DNA of 64,000 nucleotides from Verrucomicrobiota bacterium. Its GTDB lineage: Bacteria; Verrucomicrobiota; Lentisphaeria; JABSQK01; JAJFLO01. A program made the position numbers and the translations under genes. The stretch covers positions 1-64,000 of the forward strand of contig JAJFLO010000068.1 in the NCBI GenBank assembly GCA_021772675.1, written 5' to 3'. Positions 16,349 through 26,197 of this stretch are shown piece after piece. Position 1 is the first letter of the stretch; each line of letters starts with the position of its first letter. Under the pieces are notes generated by a model, which was not told where the DNA came from, ran no database searches, and saw nothing but the letters and a program-made list of their open reading frames with translations.

Positions 16349-18127
16349 TTAACCACTAAATATTTTTTGCTCCTGCTTAAGGGAATAGTTTCCTAATAGC
16401 AGGCCCAAAATCAATAGTGCCCAGATTGGCCAAAGGGTTTCATGGCGACTGTTTTGAATCGTTAAAGTTTTCACTTTTTCAGCAGAAGGATAGATGGAAA
16501 CAGCTTTCTTGAAATTAGCCTCGCGTACGTCGGCAAAGCTTGATGCACCGTTAAGAAGTGTTTTATTTCCCTGTTTCACGGTAAAAAATCCAGGATAAGC
16601 CGGGGCTCGAAGTAAAGTCTGTTTGGATGGTCTGAATGCTGTTTCTTTGGCGGCTTCAGAGTCGACGGTATTCGAATTATAAATGATTTCTCTACCATCT
16701 GGGTCACAAGCAATTCTGGCTAATTGACTCAGTTCATAATTTCCGGACTCTGCAGCGACTTTTTTATCTCTTGATGATTCTATAAACCGATGAAGCAAAA
16801 TGACAAGCGCAGGTGTTTTCAATGCGTTGCTGTGATGTAAATCAAAATTTATAATCAATCTTTGGATTGAATCATCGCTGCGTAATAGAATCAAAGGTCG
16901 TTTTCCCTGCCAGAGAAGAATCTGATCATTTTTTGTTGTGTTCATGTTCAGTGGTTCAGCATTAATAATTAGACTTTGCCAGTTTAGATCTTCCATCAAC
17001 GGATGATTTTCAGCGATAATTGTCCCAGTCATTGGAAGCGTATTAGTTGAATGTTCAATGAGGAATGAAACACCATTCTGTATGAATTCGGGTGTTTCAT
17101 TACTCTGAAACTCAGTGAAGGTTAAGTCGCTGTCGATTAATGCGTGATTTGGATTTATGTCCTGAAAAACAGTTAGAACCTTCTGATAGAAACTGGCTAA
17201 GGGAGAATCTGAATTGAACTTAATGCCTAATTGTTTCGATTTGGGACGCATGACTGGACAGCGGTCATCCAACGTAAATCTGTCGGGTTCTACGTAGAGA
17301 ACAAACTGATCTATTCCTGTGGGGAAAAATCCGGAAAGCGTCATTGATTCACCGGGATTTAATTGAATCGTATTTTTCTTTTGTTTTTGGTTTTTTGTTT
17401 CAATCCACCAGTTTCTCTTTTGCGGAGTCTGACCATAATTTTTAACAAGCACATTCCATTTAACGGCCTCTTCATTGCGATCAACTTTTAAGCCGGTAAA
17501 TCCACAATTGTCGATGGGATAACCAACGGAGAGATGTTCAATATTTACCGGAAGTGACTGTTTATGGTCCGAAACAAAAATAATATGGCCTTTCTGACGA
17601 ATCATATTTTGGGCGAGGTTGATTGCCGGTAAAAGATCATGATGCCCCTGACTCGGTGTCCATTTTTTTAATGATTGATGCAACTTATTTAGATCATAGC
17701 CGGAATAAAGTGTGCCTTGATTGATATCTGAGGTTATCAGTATCCATTCGGTTTTTGAAGCCGTGTTTTTAAGTTCGCTTAGTCGCTGATTCAGTCGGTC
17801 TTCCAATTCATCTTTAAACGCTGCCATTGATACAGAATTGTCAAGAATGATCACCGCTTTTAATACGGAGTCTGACCGAAGCCACATTGGCTGGATTAAG
17901 AGCCATGTTAGAAGTAGAACAATTAGGAGCTGCAACCAAAGATTTAGCGAATTACGCAGCCGTGTAACTCGACGGCCGGAGATGTCAGGGGGTTCTGTCT
18001 GAGGAAGCAGAAACAGGGTGCTGGTTGGTATTTCATGATAGTTTCGCTGAAGGCAGTGGATAAGAAGTATAATCGGAATACCTATTAGCGTCAGGAATCC
18101 CCAGGGATTTCCAAAGGTCAGGTCCAT
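16349..18127 (-). CDS. BatA-type aerotolerance-like VWA protein
   Basis: A 592-residue protein that begins with the BatA N-terminal domain (two membrane helices at 10-26 and 62-80, with LQRNYHEIPTSTLFLL between them), then a VWA domain with a DxSxS metal site (Asp96, Ser98, Ser100 in IILDNSVSM), a beta-rich periplasmic part and a C-terminal helix (LWPIWALLILGLLLG). Its start overlaps the DUF58 stop by 10 bp, so translation is coupled. BatA-like proteins partner with MoxR and DUF58 proteins; the exact function is unknown in this group. Confidence 0.85.
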   Translation of the reverse strand: MDLTFGNPWGFLTLIGIPIILLIHCLQRNYHEIPTSTLFLLPQTEPPDISGRRVTRLRNSLNLWLQLLIVLLLTWLLIQPMWLRSDSVLKAVIILDNSVSMAAFKDELEDRLNQRLSELKNTASKTEWILITSDINQGTLYSGYDLNKLHQSLKKWTPSQGHHDLLPAINLAQNMIRQKGHIIFVSDHKQSLPVNIEHLSVGYPIDNCGFTGLKVDRNEEAVKWNVLVKNYGQTPQKRNWWIETKNQKQKKNTIQLNPGESMTLSGFFPTGIDQFVLYVEPDRFTLDDRCPVMRPKSKQLGIKFNSDSPLASFYQKVLTVFQDINPNHALIDSDLTFTEFQSNETPEFIQNGVSFLIEHSTNTLPMTGTIIAENHPLMEDLNWQSLIINAEPLNMNTTKNDQILLWQGKRPLILLRSDDSIQRLIINFDLHHSNALKTPALVILLHRFIESSRDKKVAAESGNYELSQLARIACDPDGREIIYNSNTVDSEAAKETAFRPSKQTLLRAPAYPGFFTVKQGNKTLLNGASSFADVREANFKKAVSIYPSAEKVKTLTIQNSRHETLWPIWALLILGLLLGNYSLKQEQKIFSG

Positions 18128-19026
18128 ACCTCAACGACTCCATTTTCGAGTGCCTCATGGCGAAGGGCCTCAATGAATTCACCTGTCTCTGGAATTTTTG
18201 CGATCTGAATTTTATAACGTCGACACTGTTCAAACCACATGTCGAAATGTCGCAGATAAGCATTCTTGTAACGTTCCAAAGTGATTGAGTCGACCTGACG
18301 ACGGTGAATCATTGATGATTCGACATCGATCAGATCCACGTTACCTGACCAGTCCGGCGTGGCTTCCTCCCGAGAATAGGGAACGAATATCACGCCACGG
18401 CCTTTCGCTGAATAGAGTGATGACAAAATATTATCATAGCCTTCAGGGTACAATAAGTCAGATATCAAAATTCTCATGGATCCATATGCCCAGGGAATTT
18501 CGGTTAAAACTGGTGCATGATCAGGATACAGTGGCATCGGAGTTACGTCCCATTTACCTGCAAGTATCAAACTTTTTGACAGTTCGCACCAACCATCGCC
18601 ATGGGTTTGATATACTTTTACTGATGCACCTGATTGAAGGGCATTTTTTAAGCAAAAATAAAACAATTCGAGTGTCCGGTAGGTTTTCCGCTGATCAATA
18701 AACATCGAGTTTGACACATCCAAAACCAGATCAACCTGAGGATTCACTTCTTCCCGGTACAATTTCATTGTGTACTGGCCGGATCGGGCGAATATCTGCC
18801 AATTTATATAGCGCGGATCGTCTCCCGGATAGTAGGCTCGGTGGTCTTGAAAATCAATGGAACTACCAATGCCTGATCCCATCCAGTTTCCCGCAGACCC
18901 CTGCCAATTATTTTTCCGAAATGGCAGATGAATCTGTTGTGCAATGATTTCCATATCTGCCTGGATTTTATTGAGATCGATTGTATACAAACATGCTGGA
19001 AAGGAATTTGTTAATGATAGGTTCAA
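18118..19026 (-). CDS. DUF58 family protein
   Basis: A 302-residue protein with the DUF58 signature GSGIGSSIDFQDHRAYYPGD at residues 50-69 followed by DPRYINWQIFARSG. The C-terminal part is VWA-like (LVLDVSNSM at 100-108). DUF58 proteins accompany MoxR ATPases. The TTG at 19026 lies inside a GGTTCAGGGG tandem repeat; the first ATG is at 18954. I keep the upstream start because residues 15-30 look like the usual N-terminal helix of the family, but it is uncertain. It overlaps the BatA-like gene at its end. Confidence 0.85.
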   Translation of the reverse strand: MNLSLTNSFPACLYTIDLNKIQADMEIIAQQIHLPFRKNNWQGSAGNWMGSGIGSSIDFQDHRAYYPGDDPRYINWQIFARSGQYTMKLYREEVNPQVDLVLDVSNSMFIDQRKTYRTLELFYFCLKNALQSGASVKVYQTHGDGWCELSKSLILAGKWDVTPMPLYPDHAPVLTEIPWAYGSMRILISDLLYPEGYDNILSSLYSAKGRGVIFVPYSREEATPDWSGNVDLIDVESSMIHRRQVDSITLERYKNAYLRHFDMWFEQCRRYKIQIAKIPETGEFIEALRHEALENGVVEVWT

Positions 19027-19070
19027 GGTTCAGGGGTTCGGGGGTTCAAGGTTCAGGGGTTCAGGGGTTA
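19021..19070. repeat. GGTTCAGGGG-type tandem repeat across a gene junction
   Basis: Irregular tandem copies of GGTTCAGGGG/GGTTCAAGG span the last codons of the ABC permease gene and the possible start of the DUF58 gene. On the minus strand they encode the permease tail TPEPLNLEPPNP. The unit is unlike surrounding sequence and is the kind of simple repeat that expands and contracts by slippage. Confidence 0.75.
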
Positions 19071-20466
19071 AAATTTTATTCTGTTCGAGATTCAATTCTA
19101 TCTCTCGAATTTTCTGTATATTTTTTTTCACTTTGGGTGCCAGAATTAGAATACAGATGATTGTCGTTGATAATGGCATCGTCATCTCAGGAATTACCAT
19201 TCCCCTTTTTTCCCAGGTAAATAAAGCTGCACTTGGCAGGAGATAAATATAATCCATGATTTTGCTGTCTACTTCATCTTTTGCAGCCAAAAGTATGACA
19301 ACAAGAATCAATACACAGACCTGGATTATCCAATAAAATTTATATATAGATTTTTTAGAAGGGAAACATAACGTCACAAGGGCTAAAGGCATGATGATTG
19401 TTCCGATGATGGCAACAAAATGCGCCAGCATATTTTCACTATCTGGATATTTCATACCTGTCAATGCCTGTAGAATTATTAACGTTGTGACAAAGTAGAG
19501 TAAACCACTGCACCATCCTGGATAGAACAGAAATCGCAATCGTTTAATCAATCTGTTCCCTGTTAAAAGATTTTGAGAAATCGATGGGATCATCTTTATG
19601 TCTTCAGTAATAGCCTCTACCCATATAATCAGCATGGGCACCACGGTGCAGCCGAGGACGATATTCTTCTCAAGGTCCGTCAAAAAAAGCAATGCACAAA
19701 CCAGGAGAAACGCAAAGCCGATCCATCGTTTTCTGGCACTGTAGTTTTCTGCATGAGGTGCAATTTTTGAGGCACCTATTGTGAGCATAAACACAATTAA
19801 TAGTGGGCAAAATATCATTAAAAATAGTATTAAATCACTATCTACCTTTGGCATTCGTCTAAAGATTCTCATTTGGCCCAAAATCATCATTAAAAAATAG
19901 AAGAAAATAATACTCCCAACGACCTGGCTTACTCTGCTTGAACTCCGTTTCGATTTCGTTTTAGAGACATAGGCCGATTGGGCAATGGCCATTGAGGTGA
20001 ATAACATTGAGAGAATCAGTAAAATTGCGAAGATCTTGAAATCAGCCAGCAGATTTATTCCACCCAGATAATATCGAAGAATAAAATAGGGTAAGATCGA
20101 ACTAAATAGCAGTAGTATTTGTGATCCATAAGACAACCATTTTCCAAAGACAATGCGCCATGCTGTTAGTCGGGTTAACATGACTAGTTCCATTGTATTC
20201 TGTTCTACTTCCCTACTAATAGAATGAATTCCTCTTCCCGGAAGAACGAAAAGCAGCAATAGACCAACCATCGACCAGAACAAACCGTTATAACCTTCGG
20301 TGCTTTTCCCTGCATTAACTGCAATCAATCCCATAATGACGGTACCAATCATAAGTATTTGAGTCAGTAAAAACCAACCAGTAAAGACCTTGCTCCTCAA
20401 CCCTTGGCGCAGTTCTTTGACAAGTACCGGACTTAAATAATCGCTTTTATCTTTTTGTATCTTCAT
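19030..20466 (-). CDS. ABC-2 type transporter permease
   Basis: A 478-residue integral membrane protein with about 11-12 hydrophobic segments. It opens with SPVLVKELRQGLRSKVFTGW, the cytoplasmic N-terminus typical of ABC-2 permeases of the GldF/NatB type, then the first helix. It follows the ATPase gene by 136 bp in the same operon and should form an exporter with it. The substrate is unknown; such pairs inside MoxR/VWA operons are common in PVC bacteria. The C-terminus is drawn from a simple repeat (19021-19070) and is probably variable. Confidence 0.85.
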   Translation of the reverse strand: MKIQKDKSDYLSPVLVKELRQGLRSKVFTGWFLLTQILMIGTVIMGLIAVNAGKSTEGYNGLFWSMVGLLLLFVLPGRGIHSISREVEQNTMELVMLTRLTAWRIVFGKWLSYGSQILLLFSSILPYFILRYYLGGINLLADFKIFAILLILSMLFTSMAIAQSAYVSKTKSKRSSSRVSQVVGSIIFFYFLMMILGQMRIFRRMPKVDSDLILFLMIFCPLLIVFMLTIGASKIAPHAENYSARKRWIGFAFLLVCALLFLTDLEKNIVLGCTVVPMLIIWVEAITEDIKMIPSISQNLLTGNRLIKRLRFLFYPGWCSGLLYFVTTLIILQALTGMKYPDSENMLAHFVAIIGTIIMPLALVTLCFPSKKSIYKFYWIIQVCVLILVVILLAAKDEVDSKIMDYIYLLPSAALFTWEKRGMVIPEMTMPLSTTIICILILAPKVKKNIQKIREIELNLEQNKILTPEPLNLEPPNP

Positions 20467-20602
20467 TTTTTTAACACCTAAAAATTCTTTTACTCGTAAT
20501 CTTAGTTCTTATTCTTCCGGCAATTCACTAGTCCCTATCTTTTGATTAAGAGTAAGAAGTATGATTAAGATTATGAAAAATACTTTAACAGTCCATATGC
20601 TT

Positions 20603-21565
20603 TTAATTCTCTATACCCATATTTCCGTTTTCCGCTTTTCTAATTATATCTACAAATGCGTCTTCAAGTTTGTGTTCCACGAAGTGAAACTCAATAACTT
20701 GCAATCCATCATTAACCATTCGTTTTAATGTTGCAGCAATAAATTCATGTTCGTCTGATTCGATAGCAATGTGACCGCCATCTTTAGTCTCATTAACCAG
20801 TGATACTCCCGGATTCATTGATACCCATTCAGATAAACCATCGAGACCAGAGGCTAATCGTACATTAATTATGTGTTTACTATCATCCTTGCGTTTAAGT
20901 TTTTCAGATGATCCGTGGTGAACAATTTTGCCATTATCAATGAATAACATGGTATCACACATTTCACTGAGTTCTGATAATATATGTGAACTGATGAAAA
21001 TGGTTTTACCCTCTTTTGCCAGCAAAATAATCAGGTTTCTCAGTTCTATCCTCGCCTTCGGATCAAGACCCGCCGCCGGTTCATCCAATACTAAAACATC
21101 AGGATCATGAAGTAAGGTACGTCCTAAGCAAAGACGCTGCCCCATTCCTTTTGACAGTTGATCCACATACCGAGTCTCTATAGAACTTAAATCTGTAAAC
21201 TCCATGATCTCCTGAATTCGGCTCTGACGATCGTCGCCCTGGTAGCCAAATGCCCTTGCATAAAAATCGAGGTACTCAAATACCGTCATCATGTCATATT
21301 TACCATACGCGTCTGGCATCCAACCGATAGTCGGACGTACCTTATTCGGGTGATTAACGACGTCGACTCCGTTGATCCTGATGCTGCCTGAATCTGGTTG
21401 ATCCAGCGTGACCATCATACGCATAATGGTTGTTTTTCCAGCACCGTTTGCACCAATAAAACCGACAACCTGCCCGGACAAAATTTCAAACGAGACGTTC
21501 CGCACCGCATGTACATCGCCAAAAGAACGACTCAGATTATTTACCTCAATTACTGGAGTACTCAT
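20603..21565 (-). CDS. ABC transporter ATP-binding protein
   Basis: A 320-residue ABC ATPase: Walker A GANGAGKT at 38-45, signature LSKGMGQ at 137-143, Walker B VLVLDEP at 157-163 with the D-loop AGLDP, and the His-switch in FISSHILSE. The C-terminal ~90 residues form the extra domain of the GldA/CcmA/drug exporter type. With the permease downstream it makes an exporter. The upstream gene ends 123 bp before; the ribosome site is weak. Confidence 0.93.
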   Translation of the reverse strand: MSTPVIEVNNLSRSFGDVHAVRNVSFEILSGQVVGFIGANGAGKTTIMRMMVTLDQPDSGSIRINGVDVVNHPNKVRPTIGWMPDAYGKYDMMTVFEYLDFYARAFGYQGDDRQSRIQEIMEFTDLSSIETRYVDQLSKGMGQRLCLGRTLLHDPDVLVLDEPAAGLDPKARIELRNLIILLAKEGKTIFISSHILSELSEMCDTMLFIDNGKIVHHGSSEKLKRKDDSKHIINVRLASGLDGLSEWVSMNPGVSLVNETKDGGHIAIESDEHEFIAATLKRMVNDGLQVIEFHFVEHKLEDAFVDIIRKAENGNMGIEN

Positions 21566-21688
21566 TTTTTGTATCTTTATTTAAAAATTTAATTCCTCGA
21601 CGGTTGCCATCCTCGTTTAGCACACTCACCAGACGTGAGCTTTCTCATAATGTCGATAGTCAATATTTGGCTACATCGAGGCCAATAG

Positions 21689-23512
21689 CTATTCATGTAG
21701 TGTCGATACCATCGGAGTTACCTGGCCAAAATAAAACACGGGTTCATCTTGCCAGCGAATATGTCGCGAGGTTTCAATCGCAACATTTTTTGCAGCTGAT
21801 GAAGTCGCAAAAAAATAATTACTTTTGCCATTCGCTTTCTGTAATATCTTGCCGACATTTTGACCCGCATAATGCTGATATGAATTAAACCATTTTCTAA
21901 ACGTATCTAAATCGGCGTAAATCAATTCCTTGGTTTCACCAGTCCTCATGTTTGTACATGTCCATATCTGCCCGGATGCATCGATATAATAAAATTTGTC
22001 CAGTGTATTCAAAAGAGAAGATTTGCATTTCAATATATCAGACTCATTCTCGCTAACTTTTTCAATCTCTATTTTGCCTCGAGTCGAATCAACTTTCATC
22101 AGGAATTGACCCTGTAACTGACGACTGCGAAACCAATCGTCTGCATACATATTCTCATCTACAGAATAGCTGTTTAATTCTCTTTTTTGGTAATGAGGTA
22201 TTTTTATCTTTTGGGCCAAATTTAATGACGTGATATATAGATCGTCATCCCCCCTAAATTTTTGTGATAGCAATATCCCTGTGCTAGATATCTGTTCCTG
22301 GGATGTAATTTGAGTCATTATATTGGGAATTATTTGTACAGTCGTAAATCGACGCCCTCTACCCCCAACACCGTCCTGGAAGATCATTAATAAAATTAAT
22401 ATGAGGCTAGCGATAATCGCAATGAGTGGTGTTGTCCACAAAAGTTGCATTGGCCGTCCTTTTTTTCTTGACGACCGTAAATTCAACGGCCCAACTACCC
22501 ATGCAAATACAATAATAAAGCCTACAATCATAAAATTTTTCACAGGTTTTGAATCGACTCCCTCCCGCAATGGCCAGGCATCGGCATATTTAGCATTGAG
22601 TCGGTCTGTAATCCTAGACGTGTTCGTTAAGGACTCCGAAAAGTTTAGTGATGTTAAATTATTCTGATGTACCGGAACCATTCTAACAAATCCGGCACCA
22701 ATCTGAACATAATTAGACTGTTGATTGATCGCACGAAAATCTGAAGGAGTTTCCCTTCCAGGAAAGTATAAATTTCCACCCTGAATCAACCATGTTTTTA
22801 GCGCATGTTTCGATTCTGCGGATAATTGAGACCAGTCAGATATCGTCATCCAGATACACTCGATACCTGTTAACCCCAACCAGTTACCTGGAAACTCGCC
22901 GGGATTAAATGAAGAACCAAACAGGTCAATATTCCGTAATCGCTGCTTTACTAATTTCGTTTTAGTCCCTTTGCGCCTGGATTTCTGTTCCTTCATAACA
23001 GTTTCATTATAATAGTTATTTAGGAGTCCCCAATGTTGCTGGTGAAGCACATCGCTCATTAGCAAATAGGGAGTTTTTGCCACACTGGAATATCGTGGAC
23101 CTGAGGCGGGAAATTTAATTTTTCGATTACTAATCCCGAACCCCGAGATGTCGCCAAGTATTTGTTGGTGATAATACCGATTTACTCCAGACGTATAGAT
23201 TGGAACGTTTATACTGAAGATTCGTTCAACATTATTTTTGACCGTGAATCGTTTATTAAATTCAATCTTACCTGAATTTAACTGATATTGATTGATGGCC
23301 GATATGAATGTAAAATCCCAGTGCCTGGTTTTTCCAGAATGATTGGTAATTCGGATATTGACTGGCATGTATCCAGATTGTGGCAGTGCTTCAAAAGGCG
23401 ATGAAACTTTTATATCAATATTGGCGTCATTGTCATAATTCACTCGGGAAAACGGATAATCTGCGTAACAATTAAATAGGAGAATGAAAAATATAAGGAA
23501 TAATTTCTTCAA
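21689..23512 (-). CDS. MoxR-operon membrane protein of unknown function
   Basis: A 607-residue protein with a signal peptide (KKLFLIFFILLFNCYA), a periplasmic beta-rich part with SGYMPVNIRITNHSGKTRHW (adhesion-like fold), a GGNLYFPGRETP segment, and two helices near residues 325-375 separated by the basic loop NLRSSRKKGRP. The start is a TTG overlapping the MoxR stop (TTGA) with AAGGATG as ribosome site, so it is coupled to MoxR. I do not recognise a named domain. Its position suggests an envelope component of the MoxR system. Confidence 0.75.
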   Translation of the reverse strand: MKKLFLIFFILLFNCYADYPFSRVNYDNDANIDIKVSSPFEALPQSGYMPVNIRITNHSGKTRHWDFTFISAINQYQLNSGKIEFNKRFTVKNNVERIFSINVPIYTSGVNRYYHQQILGDISGFGISNRKIKFPASGPRYSSVAKTPYLLMSDVLHQQHWGLLNNYYNETVMKEQKSRRKGTKTKLVKQRLRNIDLFGSSFNPGEFPGNWLGLTGIECIWMTISDWSQLSAESKHALKTWLIQGGNLYFPGRETPSDFRAINQQSNYVQIGAGFVRMVPVHQNNLTSLNFSESLTNTSRITDRLNAKYADAWPLREGVDSKPVKNFMIVGFIIVFAWVVGPLNLRSSRKKGRPMQLLWTTPLIAIIASLILILLMIFQDGVGGRGRRFTTVQIIPNIMTQITSQEQISSTGILLSQKFRGDDDLYITSLNLAQKIKIPHYQKRELNSYSVDENMYADDWFRSRQLQGQFLMKVDSTRGKIEIEKVSENESDILKCKSSLLNTLDKFYYIDASGQIWTCTNMRTGETKELIYADLDTFRKWFNSYQHYAGQNVGKILQKANGKSNYFFATSSAAKNVAIETSRHIRWQDEPVFYFGQVTPMVSTLHE

Positions 23513-24519
23513 TTAACATCCTTAATTGTAGCAGGAATTCCTTGCTGATTGACCGGTATTTTTTTCAATATTGAATCGACAATCATGGATGTGGTTTTTC
23601 CATCTAGTTTCGCACGGTAATCAAGGATGATTCGATGTTGTAAGACCGGCTTAGCAAGGGCTTTCACGTCTTCGAAACTCGCATTGATTCGCCCATTTAA
23701 CAAGGCTCTGGCTTTTGCTCCTGCAGCAAGTCCTAAGGCTGCTCGAGGACTGGCCCCAAATTTTATCAACGATGAATTGGGGTCTTTTTCATGTGTTGCA
23801 TCGACTATCCGAGCAATATAATTTGCAACAACATCCGGCAAATAAACTCTGTGAACCAAGGCGATTAATTCAAGAATATCATTCTTGTTCATTATGGAAT
23901 CTATATTGGGTTCTATACCCATTTCTCGTTCATTGACAATCTTTTCAAGAGTACTAACATCATTGCGATAGACATTCAGCTTAAACAGAAACCGATCAAG
24001 TTGTGCCTCAGGCAGTGGATACGTCCCTTCAAGTTCGATAGGGTTCTGGGTGGCGAGAACAAAAAAAGGATCTGCGATTTGGTGAACCTCGCCCATGACA
24101 GTGACATGCTGTTCCTGCATGGCTTCGAGCATCGCTGACTGAGTTTTTGGTGATGCCCGATTAATTTCATCAGCAAGAATCAAATTTCCAAAAATAGGGC
24201 CTTTTTGAAAGACAAATTCTCGTTTGCCTTCATTTTCCTGCAAGACTGGATTGCCCGTAATATCACCAGGAAGCAAATCGGGTGTAAATTGAATTCTCTT
24301 GTGATCTAACTGGATACACTTCGCAAGGGATTTGACTAATTCGGTTTTTCCTAATCCGGGCAACCCTTCGAGTAAAATATGACCGCGGGCAAGTAGTCCA
24401 ATAATTACATTTTCAATGAGATTCTTTTGACCAAAAATTGTCGAATTAAGTGTGTCAGCAAGTTTATATATTTTTTTTGATGCTGCAGTCGATTCACTTT
24501 CGCTGATATGTTTTATCAT
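23509..24519 (-). CDS. MoxR-family AAA+ ATPase
   Basis: A 336-residue MoxR ATPase with Walker A GLPGLGKT at 52-59, Walker B LILADEIN at 113-120, and RASPKTQSAMLEAMQE with the sensor and pore-2 elements. The ATQNPIELEGTYPLPEAQLD block is diagnostic of MoxR. These ATPases act as chaperone-like machines for metal or complex assembly together with VWA proteins, of which two are encoded downstream. The start overlaps the upstream stop as ATGA (24516-24519), and the next gene overlaps it as well. Confidence 0.95.
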   Translation of the reverse strand: MIKHISESESTAASKKIYKLADTLNSTIFGQKNLIENVIIGLLARGHILLEGLPGLGKTELVKSLAKCIQLDHKRIQFTPDLLPGDITGNPVLQENEGKREFVFQKGPIFGNLILADEINRASPKTQSAMLEAMQEQHVTVMGEVHQIADPFFVLATQNPIELEGTYPLPEAQLDRFLFKLNVYRNDVSTLEKIVNEREMGIEPNIDSIMNKNDILELIALVHRVYLPDVVANYIARIVDATHEKDPNSSLIKFGASPRAALGLAAGAKARALLNGRINASFEDVKALAKPVLQHRIILDYRAKLDGKTTSMIVDSILKKIPVNQQGIPATIKDVN

Positions 24520-25865
24520 TTGAAATACCGTTTCAATAAATTTTTTTCGTTGGGATCCAGTGATTCACGCCAAACCGTTTCGCCGCCCTTACCCATTTCC
24601 TTTATATTTCCGGCATTAGCGGGACCATTGTATGCATTCGGATTGATATCGTGTTCACCCTTTATATATCCAAGCTGATCTCCAAGGATAGGCTTGGACG
24701 TGTCCTTGTTGCTGACGGATTCAATTTTTGTCGATCCCAAACTCGTCGGTTCGCTGTTTAGCTGAATAGGCAGGGAACCCGGTCCCTCGCTGACACCTCC
24801 ACTACCCATCGTTGCCAAAAGCAACGTTGATGCATCTTTACTATCCAACCCCTCACTCAAACTAATCTCGCAGCCTTCGATACCTTCAGCAAGCTGTTTT
24901 TGTAAATCTGCTAATTGTTCCTTACTCAATTGTTTTAACTGATTTGGGTCAATACTTTTTAACTGCTCCATTAGCTTTGAATTGACTGAGAGATCCGAAT
25001 TGCTAAGATTGTCCAGAATTTTCTTCCAGTCAGATGCTGATTTTTTGAGTATTTCCTCAAGAGATTTATCACCCTTGGTAAATGTGTCTAGCATTGAAGT
25101 ATTATCATCCCCTAATGATAATTTCTGGAGCTGATTAATGGTTAATAGGGTATTTTGGGCTAATTCAAGGTTACGTTCCAATGCTTCGATTGACATCTTT
25201 GCCTGTTCTCGAAGCCGGTCACCCCCCTCCAAACTACTATGATTATACCAGGAATCTTGAGGTTGGTTACGCAACATTTCGATCTGTTTCTCCAGCTTAT
25301 TTAAAGCGTCCTTGTCAACAATTTCATAAGTTTTTAATGTGTCAATCCATGAATCAACTTCGGTCCAGGATATCGGTTCTTCAAGAGAGTATTGGGTTGT
25401 TTCCTCCGAGATATAAAACGGGATCCATATCGCACTGCCCATCAGTAACAAAATCATTAAAATTGGGCCAACAATATGTCTTGGACTCCATACGAGGCCA
25501 GAAGATTCATATTCTTCATAACCAGGCCACTCACCCACTCCCTGATAGGCACTGTAAAGTCGATTATTTAATTTCAATCGATCATCTAATCGAATTAGTA
25601 CATCTCTTGTGTCGTAAAAGCGAGTCCGATTTTTGAAGTAGCTGAGAATAGCCAAACCAACTAATAGGCAATAAAAGAGACACCACAATAGAACTAAACC
25701 AACGACTGACAGACCGTTTCGCTTAACGATAAATATCAGACAAGTTGTTATGCCACTTGTGATAATAGCTCCGGGTAAAAACGTACTGAGACACCAGGCA
25801 AAATTAATTTTCCATGCAATTCTTTTTGCTGTAGTAAGCCAATTTTTTTGGGTACATTCACTCAT
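24516..25865 (-). CDS. Membrane coiled-coil protein heading the MoxR operon
   Basis: A protein of 449 residues from the ATG at 25865 (MSECTQKNW). Two long membrane segments lie near residues 20-70, then a DTRDVLIRLDDRLKLNNRLY segment, a further helix, and a Gln/Lys-rich region with coiled-coil character (QLKQLSKEQLADLQKQLAEG). The layout resembles DUF4175-like proteins of MoxR operons. The track start at 25922 is a GTG inside a dispersed repeat and is rejected. It is the first gene of the operon that runs to 13578; the promoter should be in 25866-26197. Confidence 0.7.
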   Translation of the reverse strand: MSECTQKNWLTTAKRIAWKINFAWCLSTFLPGAIITSGITTCLIFIVKRNGLSVVGLVLLWCLFYCLLVGLAILSYFKNRTRFYDTRDVLIRLDDRLKLNNRLYSAYQGVGEWPGYEEYESSGLVWSPRHIVGPILMILLLMGSAIWIPFYISEETTQYSLEEPISWTEVDSWIDTLKTYEIVDKDALNKLEKQIEMLRNQPQDSWYNHSSLEGGDRLREQAKMSIEALERNLELAQNTLLTINQLQKLSLGDDNTSMLDTFTKGDKSLEEILKKSASDWKKILDNLSNSDLSVNSKLMEQLKSIDPNQLKQLSKEQLADLQKQLAEGIEGCEISLSEGLDSKDASTLLLATMGSGGVSEGPGSLPIQLNSEPTSLGSTKIESVSNKDTSKPILGDQLGYIKGEHDINPNAYNGPANAGNIKEMGKGGETVWRESLDPNEKNLLKRYFK

Positions 25866-25885
25866 TTTAATTATCCCCGAATTAA

Positions 25886-25988
25886 CATATACTGCACGTA
25901 GTAAATTTTTCGATATTCCCACCGCGGCGGATCATTTTGGGCAAAAACTTAACAGAAACCTGTCGAGAACCTGATCGCGATTGGTATA
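25886..25988. repeat. Dispersed repeat b, copy 1
   Basis: ATACTGCACGTAGTAAATTT... to CAGAAACCTGTCGAGAACCT and CTGATCGCG recur at 29776-29869. A complementary part lies at 29656-29720. It lies in the promoter region of the MoxR operon. Confidence 0.75.
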
Positions 25989-26091
25989 ACTTCGCCTTTT
26001 CCATTTCAATATTCAGGATAGAATAATATGAATCTTGCGGATGAGGTGATGTTCCATTGACCATGAAAAAAGAAAGTTTACTAATCAGGTT

Positions 26092-26179
26092 AACCTGCGT
26101 TATGCATAAACTTTTGTCATGAGAATTTTAAGCTTGCCTAAGAACAATGAGTTATGAATTTTATCCGCATGCAGGCTAG
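26092..26179. repeat. CCTGNATAATNCATAA palindromic repeat, copy 1
   Basis: In the opposite orientation this matches 30361-30446 and 53254-53328: AATTCATAACTCATTG at one end and CTTTTGTCATGAGAATT / TTATGCATAACGCAGG at the other. Its ends are complementary to each other, so it can fold into a hairpin. It lies between the nucleotidyl cyclase and the MoxR operon. Confidence 0.65.
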
Positions 26180-26197
26180 TTATAAAAACGACAACAA

